Shown here piece after piece: positions 19,123 through 28,692 of a stretch of 64,000 nucleotides of DNA (position 1 is its first letter; each line of letters begins with the position of its first letter). This stretch comes from Actinoalloteichus hymeniacidonis (GTDB lineage: Bacteria; Actinomycetota; Actinomycetes; Mycobacteriales; Pseudonocardiaceae). The notes under the pieces are model-generated. The model ran no database searches, was not told the origin of the DNA, and saw only the letters and a list, made by a program, of their open reading frames with translations. Location: contig NZ_JACHIS010000001.1 of assembly GCF_014203365.1 (NCBI RefSeq), forward strand, positions 2,480,001 through 2,544,000, given 5' to 3'. A program made the translations under genes and the position numbers.

Positions 19123-19908
19123 ATGGCACGCACATACGTGGTGACCGGGGCGGCCTCCGGAATCGGGGCCACTCTCGCGGAGAAGCTGAGCGCCGAAGGG
19201 CATCGCGTCATCGGCGCGGACCTGCGCGGTAGCGACATCGATGCCGACCTGCAGACCACCGATGGGCGTGCCGCGCTGGTCTCCCGGGCGACCGAGCTGA
19301 CCGGGGGCCGGATCGACGGTGTCGCCGCAGTTGCCGGGCTGTCCGCGCCGATTCCGGCCACCGCCGCCGTCAACTACTTCGGCGCAGTGGCCACTCTGGA
19401 GGGGCTGCGGCCGCTGCTGGCCGAGTCCGAGGCCCCGCGCGCCGCAGTGGTCGCCTCCCTCGCAGCCATCGAGCCGATTGACGAGTCGCTGATGGCGGCC
19501 CTGTCCGCAGGCGACGAGCAGGAAACCCTGGCCATCTCGGAGCGGATCGCCGCCGAGGCGGCCGTCGGCGCGGGCAACCTGATCTACAACTCGTCCAAGC
19601 GCGCCCTGAGCCTGTGGCTGCGCGCCCAGGCACCGACCGCAGCCTGGGCCGGGGCCTCCATCCCGCTCAACGCGGTCGCCCCCGGCGTCATCGAGACCCC
19701 GATGATCGCCGAACTGCTGGCCACCGAGGAGGGCAGGGCGGCACTCTCCGCAGGCGCACCCGCACCGCTGAACGGCCCCGCCGCCCCGCCCGCCGCGCCC
19801 GCGAACCTGCTCGCCTGGCTGCTGAGCCCGGAGAACACCCATGTGACGGGCCAGATCATCTACGTAGACGGCGGAGCAGAAAGCATCCGACGCCCGGATC
19901 TCGTCTGA
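19123..19908 (+). CDS. Short-chain dehydrogenase/reductase (3-alpha-hydroxysteroid dehydrogenase/carbonyl reductase type)
   Basis: This 261-residue classical SDR has the cofactor loop TGAASGIG at the N terminus, the catalytic YNSSK and the C-terminal VTGQIIYVDGG. The short second-strand region (ADLRGSDIDADLQTTDGR) and the long loop before the catalytic Tyr resemble HsdA-type carbonyl reductases. ATG 19123 is used; GTG 19114 is in frame and possible. A perfect palindrome precedes the gene. The substrate is unknown. Confidence 0.85.
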   Translation: MARTYVVTGAASGIGATLAEKLSAEGHRVIGADLRGSDIDADLQTTDGRAALVSRATELTGGRIDGVAAVAGLSAPIPATAAVNYFGAVATLEGLRPLLAESEAPRAAVVASLAAIEPIDESLMAALSAGDEQETLAISERIAAEAAVGAGNLIYNSSKRALSLWLRAQAPTAAWAGASIPLNAVAPGVIETPMIAELLATEEGRAALSAGAPAPLNGPAAPPAAPANLLAWLLSPENTHVTGQIIYVDGGAESIRRPDLV

Positions 19909-19949
19909 GTGCTCATCGGGCGCTCCTGCGCCCGAACAAGGAGACCCGG

Positions 19950-20333
19950 ATGGGCTTGGTGCTGTTTCCCGATGACGGGGACCTGAGCAGTCCCGATATC
20001 TCCTGGTCGCATCACGGTTTTCACCTGTTGCGGCAACGGCTGGCCGAAGCCGAGGGGTTCACGCTGACCGCGATGGCGGGCTTCGGCGGTGATCGGCCGT
20101 GGACCGATGTCGTCACCACGCTGGCACCGTTGCTGGACCACCCGGACGACGACGGTCCCGACCTCACACCCGCTCAGTGTGCGGCGATGCTGCCCCGGTT
20201 GGAAACGATCGTCGAGCGTTGGCAACGCGAGGCCCACGATCCCGTGGTGCGCCATCATCTCGACGACCTACGGCAGCTGGTCGTGGTGCTGCGATTCTGT
20301 CTGGCCGAGGACGTCGATCTCAGCTTCGGCTGA
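19950..20333 (+). CDS. Hypothetical protein, 127 aa, acidic
   Basis: This small protein starts at ATG 19950 with AAGGAG six bases upstream and reads MGLVLFPDDGDLSSPDISWSH. It has no signal peptide or membrane segment and is rich in Asp and Leu, with a helical C-terminal half. I do not recognise a family. It lies 41 bp after the SDR gene on the same strand and is probably cotranscribed. A strong hairpin at 20423-20457 ends the unit. Confidence 0.75.
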   Translation: MGLVLFPDDGDLSSPDISWSHHGFHLLRQRLAEAEGFTLTAMAGFGGDRPWTDVVTTLAPLLDHPDDDGPDLTPAQCAAMLPRLETIVERWQREAHDPVVRHHLDDLRQLVVVLRFCLAEDVDLSFG

Positions 20334-20422
20334 CCAGCGGTTCCAGTCGAGTAGTGCTTGATCGACACACCGGTCACCGAACTCAGCCCCTTCGGCGAGC
20401 CTGCTCCGTAACCACCGACTTC

Positions 20423-20457
20423 GGTGGCGCCCCGGGCACATCGCCCGGGGCGCCACC
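20423..20457. terminator. Bidirectional terminator hairpin
   Basis: Perfect 15-bp arms GGTGGCGCCCCGGGC and GCCCGGGGCGCCACC enclose the loop ACATC. It sits between convergent genes, five bases from the stop of the minus-strand solenoid gene. Confidence 0.8.
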
Positions 20458-20461
20458 CGCA

Positions 20462-23400
20462 CTAACCGGTCAGCCACCGGTCGGCTCGAACCGACCGAGC
20501 AGCCTCGCGGACATCGGGATCCTGGTGCTGAGTCAGGTCGTCGATCAGGTTGATCCATTCGTCGGTGAGCTTGGCCTGTCGCGCGCCGAGCGCGACCACC
20601 CCGACAGCCAACTGCCCGGGTATTGAACCGGCCTGACCCAACAGGTGACGGATGATCACCCGCACCGTGTCGAGATTCGCCGAGACGTAGCCCGCCCACC
20701 TCATGACCTTGCCGGGCCATCGGGCAGGTCGTTCGTCGATCGCCGCGATCAACTCATCCCAGAGGGCCGGATCGGGCGGCCCGCTCAGGGAATCCGCCGC
20801 CAGCCGTGCCGTCAGCGTCGCCACGGAGACCTGCATTCCCACCGCTCGGCAGCCATCGATCAGCGCCTGGACGGTCTGTCGATCGATTGCCTTGCGATCC
20901 CACATCGGGAGGTTGGTCATCTCCTTGAGTCGCTGCCAGGCAGCCGCCGCGACGCCACGATCGGGCGAGCCGATGTCCGCGACCAACCGATCGACGAGCC
21001 CCGTCACGGCGGTTGGTCGCCGAGTCCGCAGGACCAGTTGCCACACCGCCTCCGCAACCTCCCGAGGAGCGTCCGCTCCGACCAGCCGGGATAGCCGATC
21101 CACCGCGCGCGGCTCGGTTCGCCAGCACTGCTCGTAGGCCGACACCACCTCGCAGCACAGCGCGGGATCGTCGGTCGGTGACAGCCCGTCGACCACGGTG
21201 GCGAGCAAACCGGCCCACGATCCTTGCCGATCAGCGGTGAAGGAGTCGGCCCCGCAGGACAGGACGGCCGTCCGCACGGCCGCCGGTCCCCGGATAGCCT
21301 CGATCAGCAGCGCCGAGATCTTCTCCGACGTACCGAGATACCCCACGAGAGCCACCGCCATCGCCGCGCGGAGATCGCGATGTACCCCGGGATCGGCCCA
21401 AGCCTCCACCAGCAGGTCCAACGCACCGACCGGCTGGCGGGCGCCCAGCACTCGGACCGCCTCCTTGGCCGCGCCCAGTGACCCGCTCCGATCCAGCACG
21501 ACCGGCCGCAGCAGGTCGACCGCCAGGTCCCCCGGCAGACCATCCACCGCGGAACCCAGCGCACGCACTGCGGCACGAGGCGCTGGACCGGAGGCCGCAG
21601 CAGCGTGTCGTAAGAGGACCGGCAGCACCTGCTCCGACCGCATTCGCACCGGAACCGACCGGCCCAGTGCCTCCAATGCCGCCGCCGCGATCGGTTGGGG
21701 CGCCGATTCGACGATGGAGAGCAACGCCGCACCCTCGGAGACCAGTTCCACCGCCGCCGCGCGCTCCCGGATTCCGGCGGTCGGATTCTCGATCACCGAC
21801 ATCGCCCGCGTCTGCATCGACGACCGTTGGGCGGCGGTCCACCGGCCATGGCAGCCAGAGGCGACCGGCGGAAGGGACTGGCCCGCCGCCAACATGCGGT
21901 CCAACAGGTCCGTCCGTCTCGTCACCACGACCTCCCAGAGCCGGTCGACCATGCCGAGCGAGGGATCGTGCGAGACCAACTCTCCGACGCGTTGCTCCCG
22001 CAGCCCGTCGACCGTCACCCACCGGTTGGCCGCAGCCGCCCGATCGGCTGAATCGACTGCGGTGCGGGCGATATCGCCGATCAGTCGGTCCAGCTCGGGC
22101 ACCGCCGCCAGCCGTGTCCCGAAGAGACGGGCAACGCGGAGCGCGAGGTCGAATCGGTGGGCTCGGACCCCCGCGATCACCTGTTCTCGTATTGCCGTCC
22201 ACAGCCGAGCGACACTTCCCGCTGGCAGCGGAATCCTCGCCGGGAACTCGACCGAGGTTCGTTCGTCGGCGTACACCCGGGCGAGGAGCTTGCCGAGGTC
22301 TACCACTCGATCGGCCTGCGCGCGGGACGCCGAGCTGGTCAACTCCCTGGTCAACCACCGTGCCAGCAGATCACAGGTTCGCGGAGCCGCATCACGGGCT
22401 CCAACGGTTGCCGTCACCGCCTCCCAGAACACCCGAATGGGAATCTCGGACGACAGCCGGGCAGGTGTCTCGACGAGGACCTGCAACACCGAAGACCGAA
22501 TCCGATCCTGGTCATGCCAGGCGCGGTCCGCCGAACACACCGCCGAGGCGAAGGCCTGCGGATCACGCTCGGCGGCGGCGCATCGCAACAACGCCATCCA
22601 GGCGGCACGCCGTTGCTGATAACGATGGCTGGAGGTCGCCGTCCGCAACAGCGGCTCGGCCCGGTCGTAGGGCAACGCCGAGGTGATGGCGAGCCGATAC
22701 CAACCAAGGTCGCGGACACCGGTGTTCGCCGAGAGAATTCGTTCCGCCAACTCGACCCGGTCGGCGCTCGGGAGCACGCGTAATTCCTCTCCCATGGTCG
22801 AGATGGGGGATTCACCCGCCGGATAGACGAGGTCGAAGCACTTCCGCCGGTCCTGCAACGCAACGGCCGCCAACACGGACGCCCGCGTCGAGCCGTTGAC
22901 GAACAGCCGCAACAACGCCGCGACCTCCGTCGTGGGGAGCTCCGCGATGGCCGTTCGTGCTGCTTTGGACAAGGCCAGTGACCGGGAGTGCACCGGTTCC
23001 CCTTCGCGCAATTCGCGGATCAACAGCGCGGGCCGAGTTAACAGGGCGTCGAGGTAGGAATCGGCATCGACATGGACCAACGCCCGCATGGCGTCCCCGT
23101 AACGAGCGGTGGCCTCGGCCAGCACCGAGGGATATCGGGTGGCGAGAACGGTCAACGCTGCCGAACGGGCTCGCAACCAACAGACCTGCGCATGGCGCTC
23201 CCGCCTCGCGATCTCGAAGGCCAGGAAACGGGCCACCGGTTCCGGTGCAGTGCGGGCCAGCCGTCCGAGTAGACCCGGTGATGGCTCCACCCCGGGCAAC
23301 CAACGGGCCACAACGGATGCCGAACACGCGACCAACAGCTCGGCCAACTCGACGCGGCCGTAGCGCTCCAATACCAGCGGCACCAGCGAATCGGCGAGCG

Positions 23401-23797
23401 CACGCCGCCGCGACAGCCGCAGCACCCCATACGTGGCGATCCGATCGCGTCGGGAGCCCATTGTCACGACGGAGGTCAACGCGAGATCGGACACCGGCAA
23501 TCGGATCGCCGCCGACAGGGCTCGTCGGCGCAGCACCGGATCGGCAAGGGCTCGCTCGACACCGATCAGGTCCCGCCGAACCACGGCCAGCTGTAGTGCG
23601 AGGAAACGTTCGTCTTCGGAGGTTCCGTTGTCCAGTGCCGTGTGCAGCGCGACATAGTCGTCGTGCGACAGAGCACGGGCATGTTCGGTGATGGCCTGCA
23701 TGCGGGCCGGGAAGGACAGCGAATCGAGGCTGTCGATGAAGGAGGTAACGGTTTCTTCGCCGGGCTCGTCGGCTCTCGGCTCTTCTGACGCGCTCAC
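20462..23797 (-). CDS. Large alpha-solenoid (HEAT-like repeat) protein, 1111 aa
   Basis: The protein is almost entirely short amphipathic helix pairs rich in Ala, Leu and Arg, for example VLSCGADSFTADRQGSW, EVVSAYEQCWRTEPRAV and DPDVREAARSVRADRWL, a pattern typical of HEAT or PBS-lyase-like repeats. No ATPase, nuclease, kinase or membrane motif is visible. I use GTG 23797 (SASEEPRADEPGEE); ATG 23851 is in frame, and neither has a strong ribosome site. Such proteins usually act as scaffolds for protein or nucleic-acid binding. The gene stands alone between two convergent or divergent units, so its neighbours do not indicate a role. Confidence 0.7.
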   Translation of the reverse strand: MSASEEPRADEPGEETVTSFIDSLDSLSFPARMQAITEHARALSHDDYVALHTALDNGTSEDERFLALQLAVVRRDLIGVERALADPVLRRRALSAAIRLPVSDLALTSVVTMGSRRDRIATYGVLRLSRRRALADSLVPLVLERYGRVELAELLVACSASVVARWLPGVEPSPGLLGRLARTAPEPVARFLAFEIARRERHAQVCWLRARSAALTVLATRYPSVLAEATARYGDAMRALVHVDADSYLDALLTRPALLIRELREGEPVHSRSLALSKAARTAIAELPTTEVAALLRLFVNGSTRASVLAAVALQDRRKCFDLVYPAGESPISTMGEELRVLPSADRVELAERILSANTGVRDLGWYRLAITSALPYDRAEPLLRTATSSHRYQQRRAAWMALLRCAAAERDPQAFASAVCSADRAWHDQDRIRSSVLQVLVETPARLSSEIPIRVFWEAVTATVGARDAAPRTCDLLARWLTRELTSSASRAQADRVVDLGKLLARVYADERTSVEFPARIPLPAGSVARLWTAIREQVIAGVRAHRFDLALRVARLFGTRLAAVPELDRLIGDIARTAVDSADRAAAANRWVTVDGLREQRVGELVSHDPSLGMVDRLWEVVVTRRTDLLDRMLAAGQSLPPVASGCHGRWTAAQRSSMQTRAMSVIENPTAGIRERAAAVELVSEGAALLSIVESAPQPIAAAALEALGRSVPVRMRSEQVLPVLLRHAAAASGPAPRAAVRALGSAVDGLPGDLAVDLLRPVVLDRSGSLGAAKEAVRVLGARQPVGALDLLVEAWADPGVHRDLRAAMAVALVGYLGTSEKISALLIEAIRGPAAVRTAVLSCGADSFTADRQGSWAGLLATVVDGLSPTDDPALCCEVVSAYEQCWRTEPRAVDRLSRLVGADAPREVAEAVWQLVLRTRRPTAVTGLVDRLVADIGSPDRGVAAAAWQRLKEMTNLPMWDRKAIDRQTVQALIDGCRAVGMQVSVATLTARLAADSLSGPPDPALWDELIAAIDERPARWPGKVMRWAGYVSANLDTVRVIIRHLLGQAGSIPGQLAVGVVALGARQAKLTDEWINLIDDLTQHQDPDVREAARSVRADRWLTG

Positions 23798-24048
23798 CAG
23801 ATGGTGGCGACATCGTCCTTTCGTGTCATCACGGCGATCATGATGCGTCATGGCACGGTCGTTGACAAGGAAAACGCGGACAGTGGACGGACTGCGAGGG
23901 AACAGCAGCCGCCGCAGGCAACTCACGAGTGTCAGGCCGCAATCGGTGCCACAGACCGGCGAACCGATGCCCACACCCATTCGGTACACGCCGGGACAAA
24001 ACCCCCGCTCGACGAGACGAGTACCCCCGGACCTGTGATGATGCGGCC

Positions 24049-25650
24049 ATGATGACGAGGAATCAGCTGCCCAGAGCGGGATTGACGGCCTTGGTCCTGG
24101 TAGCAGCGGTCGCCTGCACACCCGCGTCGGATTCGAACGCAGAGCAACCCGAACCGATCGGCGATCGGACTGTTGTCGAACAGGGCGAATTGGCGGGTCG
24201 AGTCGACGGTGAGGTGATCCGATACGACGGGATCCCCTACGCGGCTCCGCCGGTGGGGGAGGCCCGCCTTGCGCCGCCCGCCGAACCCGAATCTTGGTCG
24301 GGCACCTTCGATGCCACCGCTCCCGGCCCGCGCTGCGTCCAGGCACCAGCCCCGCCGACATTCGAGGCGAGCAGCGAGGAGGACTGTCTCAGCCTCAACA
24401 TCACTGCTCCGTCGGACACCTCGCAATCCAGCGACCATCCGGTGTTGGTGTGGCTGCACGGCGGCGGTTTCAGTGGTGGCGCAGGCAGCGATTACGACCC
24501 GAAGCGGCTTGTCGTGGATGGCTCACTCGTGGTGGTCACCATCAACTACCGTCTCGGTGCGCTCGGATTCCTCGGTCCGGAGGGCACCGACGCCAACTTC
24601 GGCCTCCTCGACCAGCAGGCCGCGCTGCGGTGGGTGCAGAACAACATCGGCGACTTCGGTGGCGACCCGACGAATGTGACGCTGGCAGGTCAATCCGCAG
24701 GCGCCGATTCGGTGTGCGCCCAGCTCGCCTCGTCCTCGGCCGACGGGCTGTATCAGCGCGCGATCCTTCAATCGGGGAGCTGCTCGGAGACCAACGTGAC
24801 CGATGCGATCCTGCCGGGTGCCGGACCGGCCGCAGACACCTGGAAACCCCGTGATCTCGTCGCGTCGCAGAGCGCCGACTTCGCGGAATCGGTCGGCTGT
24901 ACGGCGCCCGAGACGATGGTGGACTGCCTGCGGGAACTGCCCGTCGAGGAGTTCACCTCGGAGGCTGCGGCAGGCTATTGGAGTCCCACCCTGGGCACAC
25001 CGACGCTGCCCGACCACCCCGCCGTCGCGATCGCCGGGGGCCGAACCTCGGACGTGCCGATCTTGATCGGCGTCAATGATGACGAGGGCGGTTACTTCGC
25101 GGGAACCTTCTTCGGCGCGGATCCATTGGAACAAACCGACCTCGACGGGCTCCTGGCGTCGGCAGCGGGGCCGCGCACACCCGAGGCGATCGAGGCCTAT
25201 CCGGTCGAGGGACGGACGCCCAATCGGGTCTGGGGCGACGTGATCTCCGACCGGGGCTATGCCTGTCCGAACCTCACGAGCTGGCGGTCGATGGCCGACC
25301 ACGGCACGGTCTACGTCTATGAGTTCGCCGATGAGACCGCCCCTTCATGGTTCGGTGAGATTCCATCGGACCTCGCAGGTCAGGGCGCCGTGCATGGCGC
25401 GGACATCGGCTACCTGTTCGACCTCCCCGCAGCGGAACTGCAGCTCGACGAGAAGCAGCGGGCACTAGCCGACCGACTACGCGAATCCTGGGCTCGGTTC
25501 GCCACCACCGGCGATCCCGCCCACGGCGAATCAGATCAGCGATCGGACTTCGACACGGACGGCCAGGTGATGGTCTTCACCGCCGACGGGCCCGAACCGG
25601 TCTCCGACACCGATCTCGCCGCGCGCCACCACTGCGAGATCTGGAGCTGA
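24049..25650 (+). CDS. Secreted lipoprotein type B carboxylesterase
   Basis: This 533-residue alpha/beta hydrolase of the carboxylesterase/cholinesterase family has a lipoprotein signal ending LVLVAAVAC, so it should be anchored outside the membrane. The oxyanion loop is WLHGGGFSGGAGS, the nucleophile elbow is LAGQSAGADSV, the acid is in NDDEGGYF and the base is in GAVHGADIGYLF. The family marker EDCLSLN is present. Two ATGs (24049 and 24052) are adjacent. It hydrolyses esters of unknown origin. The stop codon lies inside the terminator hairpin. Confidence 0.92.
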   Translation: MMTRNQLPRAGLTALVLVAAVACTPASDSNAEQPEPIGDRTVVEQGELAGRVDGEVIRYDGIPYAAPPVGEARLAPPAEPESWSGTFDATAPGPRCVQAPAPPTFEASSEEDCLSLNITAPSDTSQSSDHPVLVWLHGGGFSGGAGSDYDPKRLVVDGSLVVVTINYRLGALGFLGPEGTDANFGLLDQQAALRWVQNNIGDFGGDPTNVTLAGQSAGADSVCAQLASSSADGLYQRAILQSGSCSETNVTDAILPGAGPAADTWKPRDLVASQSADFAESVGCTAPETMVDCLRELPVEEFTSEAAAGYWSPTLGTPTLPDHPAVAIAGGRTSDVPILIGVNDDEGGYFAGTFFGADPLEQTDLDGLLASAAGPRTPEAIEAYPVEGRTPNRVWGDVISDRGYACPNLTSWRSMADHGTVYVYEFADETAPSWFGEIPSDLAGQGAVHGADIGYLFDLPAAELQLDEKQRALADRLRESWARFATTGDPAHGESDQRSDFDTDGQVMVFTADGPEPVSDTDLAARHHCEIWS

Positions 25651-25681
25651 CCACGGCCAAGCGCAGTGGGGCCGTGGTCAG
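25647..25681. terminator. Terminator hairpin overlapping the esterase stop
   Basis: Perfect 12-bp arms CTGACCACGGCC and GGCCGTGGTCAG. The left arm contains the esterase TGA, and the right arm ends ten bases before the stop of the convergent gene. Confidence 0.75.
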
Positions 25682-25690
25682 CTGGCATGG

Positions 25691-26158
25691 TCAGGAGGCT
25701 GCGGGATCGGCCTTCCGATTGGCGTGCTTGCGAGCGGCGAATCGATAGGCGGCATCGAGAAGGCCGTGAACCTCGCGGAGACTCGCGTCGGCCGGATTGA
25801 GGGCACAGACCCAGTGCTGGCCGCCGTAGACCGGGTGCGGCATCAGCAGATCGAGTGCCGTGTAATCGAACTCGGTGACGAACATGCCGTTCTCGTCCCG
25901 CTCGGTGGGAGCCTTGCCGAAGCGGGCGGTGTAGTCGGTCTTGCTCAGCCCGATGTTGATCCGATAGGTGTCCGGCCGGTGCAGTCGGGACGCCGTGTCG
26001 TAGTTGTCGTCGGTGACGATCGTGGCGAAGGGGAACCACCGCTGCGCCGGGAGATCACCGTCGGGGTCGTAGGCGAAGAACGAGTCGCCCGCGTTTTCCA
26101 TCATGGCGACCCCCTCGAAGCTCTCGCAGATGTGGTTGCGCAGGGCGGTGGCGTCCAT
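25691..26158 (-). CDS. DUF6194-like protein, 155 aa
   Basis: This small soluble protein begins MDATALRNHICESFEGVAMME and contains FFAYDPDGD, the region from WFPFATIVTDDNYDTAS through RPDTYRINIGLSK, and PVYGGQHWVCALNP. It resembles actinobacterial DUF6194 proteins, which have a YjbR/MmcQ-like look; no function is established. ATG 26158 has GAGGAG eight bases upstream; the frame extends 16 codons further without a better start. It is monocistronic. Confidence 0.75.
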   Translation of the reverse strand: MDATALRNHICESFEGVAMMENAGDSFFAYDPDGDLPAQRWFPFATIVTDDNYDTASRLHRPDTYRINIGLSKTDYTARFGKAPTERDENGMFVTEFDYTALDLLMPHPVYGGQHWVCALNPADASLREVHGLLDAAYRFAARKHANRKADPAAS

Positions 26159-26301
26159 GTTCGGATCTCCTCGTTGTCGCTGGTCAGCTCCCTTCAAGTT
26201 TCTCATTGAACTCCTATGTGAGACTTGCGCGAATAGAACACCCGATCAGCATTCGTGGTCGCTTTAAGAAGTCTCAAATACGGCTTCGATTGCGCCGCGC
26301 T

Positions 26302-26346
26302 GGTGATCCCGCCCCAGGCACGGGCTGCCGAAGGGGCGGGATCACC
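26302..26346. terminator. Terminator hairpin downstream of an MFS gene
   Basis: Perfect 14-bp arms GGTGATCCCGCCCC and GGGGCGGGATCACC have a 17-nt loop, 13 bp beyond the MFS stop. The gap 26159-26358 otherwise holds only the promoter region of the DUF6194-like gene. Confidence 0.65.
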
Positions 26347-26358
26347 GGGCCTGGCGGT

Positions 26359-27828
26359 CTATCCCGCGACCTTCGCCGGGACCGCGACGGATTCCGGTGT
26401 CGACGACGGGCTCGCCGGTCGCCTGCCGGGGATGAAGGTCGCGATCAGCGCCGAGGTCAGTGCCGCGCCCGCGCCGATCGCCATGATGACCCGGAAGCCG
26501 TCCTGCGAGGGCAACGCGGCCCCGCCGAGGGTGATGGTCATCTGTGCCAGGACGACACCCGCCACGGCGCTGGAGGTCGAGGTGCCGATCGAGCGCATCA
26601 GGGTGTTGAAGCTGTTGGCGGCGGCTGTCTCAGACACCGGCACCGCCGACATGATGAGGGCGGGCATCGCACCGTAGGCCAGCCCGATGCCCGCGCCGAT
26701 CACGCTGGAGACCAACACGAGATGCCACAACTCGGCCATCAACATCAGGTTGAGCCCATAACCCATGGCGACCACCAGCGTTCCGACGATCAAGGTCGTC
26801 TTGGGTCCGCCCAACCGCGAGATGCGGGCGGAGATCGGCGCCATCGCCATCATGACCAGGCCGGACGGTGCGAGAACCAATCCGACGACCATCATCGACT
26901 GACCCAGTCCATAACCGGTGGCCACCGGAAGCTGCAGCAGCTGCGGCATGACCAGGGACATCGCGAACATCGAGAAACCGAAGACAGCGGAGGCCAGGTT
27001 CGTCAGCAGAACGGGTCTTCTGCCGGTGGTGCGCAGGTCCACCAGGGGTTGCGTCGTCCGCAGCTCCCACCAGGCCCACGCCGCGAGCACCACCACGGCG
27101 CCACCGGTCAAGCCCAGGGTCAGCCCGTTCGTCCAACCCCAGTCGGCACCCTTGGAGATGACCAGTAAGAGACAGATCAGTGCGGTGGACAGACCCAATG
27201 CCCCGACGAGGTCGAAGCGTCCGCCCGTCTTGACCGGCGACTCCGGCACGATCCTGGTCACCAACACCGCCACGATCGCACCGAGTGCCGCAGCCAGCCA
27301 GAACAGCACATGCCAGTCGAAACGCTCGGCCAGCAGCGCCGCCGCAGGCAGTCCCAGCGCGCCGCCGACGCCGAGGGAGGCGCTCATCATCGCTGTGGCC
27401 GAGGCCAGCCGTTCGGCGGGCAGCGTGTCGCGCATGACGCTGATTCCCAGCGGGATCACACCGGAGGCCATGCCCTGGAGAGCCCGGCCCACGATCATCG
27501 GGGTGAGGCTGTTGCTGAGCGCGCAGACGACCGATCCCGTGATGAGCAGCGCCAGGCTGATCAGCAGCATTCGGCGTTTGCCATACATATCGCCCAATTT
27601 GCCCACGGTGGGGGTGGAGACCGAGGCGGCCAACAGCGTGGCGGTGATCGCCCAGGCCGTATCGGCCGCCGTGGCGTCCAAGAGTCGAGGCAGCTGAGGG
27701 ACCAGCGGGATCACGACCGTCTGCATCAGCGAGACGACGATGCCCGCGAAGGCGAGTACCGCGACGACGGCGTTCGGCGCCGATGCCGGCGCGGCCGAGT
27801 CGGCGGTTCGCAGCCGAGAGCTGCCCAT
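26359..27828 (-). CDS. MFS (DHA2-type) exporter under TetR-type control
   Basis: This 489-residue transporter has about fourteen hydrophobic segments. The loop GKLGDMYGKRRMLLIS matches motif A, and the region from SASLGVGGALGLP through AALLAERFDWHVLFW matches motif C. It diverges from a tetR gene across a 195-bp gap that holds a 20-bp palindrome-like site 52 bp upstream of its ATG. It is probably induced by a compound sensed by that repressor. The substrate is unknown; a product or substrate of the P450 genes at 29-34 kb is plausible because those share the site. Confidence 0.88.
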   Translation of the reverse strand: MGSSRLRTADSAAPASAPNAVVAVLAFAGIVVSLMQTVVIPLVPQLPRLLDATAADTAWAITATLLAASVSTPTVGKLGDMYGKRRMLLISLALLITGSVVCALSNSLTPMIVGRALQGMASGVIPLGISVMRDTLPAERLASATAMMSASLGVGGALGLPAAALLAERFDWHVLFWLAAALGAIVAVLVTRIVPESPVKTGGRFDLVGALGLSTALICLLLVISKGADWGWTNGLTLGLTGGAVVVLAAWAWWELRTTQPLVDLRTTGRRPVLLTNLASAVFGFSMFAMSLVMPQLLQLPVATGYGLGQSMMVVGLVLAPSGLVMMAMAPISARISRLGGPKTTLIVGTLVVAMGYGLNLMLMAELWHLVLVSSVIGAGIGLAYGAMPALIMSAVPVSETAAANSFNTLMRSIGTSTSSAVAGVVLAQMTITLGGAALPSQDGFRVIMAIGAGAALTSALIATFIPGRRPASPSSTPESVAVPAKVAG

Positions 27829-27880
27829 GGCGAAGCCTCCTTGAGGAAGGATGGGTTTGATGCAGCGGGATGGCGAAAAT

Positions 27881-27900
27881 TAAATCAGTCGCCTGACTTA
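27881..27900. promoter_or_regulatory. TetR operator copy 1 (MFS/tetR divergent promoter)
   Basis: TAAATCAGTCGCCTGACTTA forms a 7-bp inverted repeat around six bases (TAAATCA/TGACTTA, one mismatch). It lies between the divergent exporter and tetR genes and matches the site at 29069 in 17 of 20 positions. Confidence 0.7.
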
Positions 27901-28023
27901 CGTTAGACGATCCAATTCAGTACTCCGAGTGCCGTACCCCCACTGTGAACGATCACGGTCGAGGCCCGAAGTGCAACCAGGTCGAGATCTGGTAACCGAA
28001 AACCAGCTGGACAGGCGAGTACG

Positions 28024-28692
28024 GTGTTGCGCGTGCCGACCGATGTCCGTAGAACCCCCAGAGCCGAGCAGGTGGGTGCCACTCGCGAGCAGATCCTCAC
28101 GACCGCCGAGCGTCTCTTCGCCGAGCAGGGCCTGTACGTGGTGTCCAACCGGCAGGTGAGCGCCGCTGCGGGCCAGGGCAACAACGCTGCCGTGGGGTAC
28201 CACTTCGGGACCAAGATCGATCTGGTGCGGGCGATCGTCAGGCGGCACACGGGACACATCGAGACCCTCCGGCTCGAACTGGCCGAAGCGGTCGACGGTT
28301 CGTCGAATGTGCGGGACTGGATCGACTGCCTGGTGCGACCGTACGCCATGCACCTGAAATCACTCGGCGGTCCGACCTGGTTCGCGCGCTTCAGCGCACA
28401 GGTGATGACCGACCCCACCTTCGGTCGGATCATGGCCGAGGAGGCGCTCGCGACGGAATCACTGCGCCGCGTCGTCGTCGAGATCGACCGCTGTCTGCCG
28501 CAGGTGCCCGCCGAGGTCAGCGCCGAGCGCTCGGACATGGTGCGGCACCTGATAGTGCACGTCCTGGCCGAGCGCGAACGGGCGATCGCCGAGCGAGAGG
28601 GCACGCCGAGGGCGACCTGGGATACCGCCGCGACCGGGTTGGTGGATGCCATCACCGGGTTGTGGACGGCGCCGACCTCGCTCGGTTCCTGA
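28024..28692 (+). CDS. TetR-family regulator, paralogue 1
   Basis: This 222-residue TetR protein has a helix-turn-helix at about residues 25-70 (ILTTAERLFAEQGLYVVSNRQ, AAGQGNNAAVGYHFG) and a C-terminal domain with YAMHLKSLGGPTWFARFSAQVMTDP. It is clearly paralogous to the regulator at 30352, which shares AAGQGNN, VGYHFG, RDW.CLVRP, GPTW.ARF.AQVMTDP and the C-terminal ATGL.DAI. The start is GTG 28024; GTG 28033 is also possible. It diverges from the MFS gene over operator copy 1. Confidence 0.85.
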   Translation: MLRVPTDVRRTPRAEQVGATREQILTTAERLFAEQGLYVVSNRQVSAAAGQGNNAAVGYHFGTKIDLVRAIVRRHTGHIETLRLELAEAVDGSSNVRDWIDCLVRPYAMHLKSLGGPTWFARFSAQVMTDPTFGRIMAEEALATESLRRVVVEIDRCLPQVPAEVSAERSDMVRHLIVHVLAERERAIAEREGTPRATWDTAATGLVDAITGLWTAPTSLGS

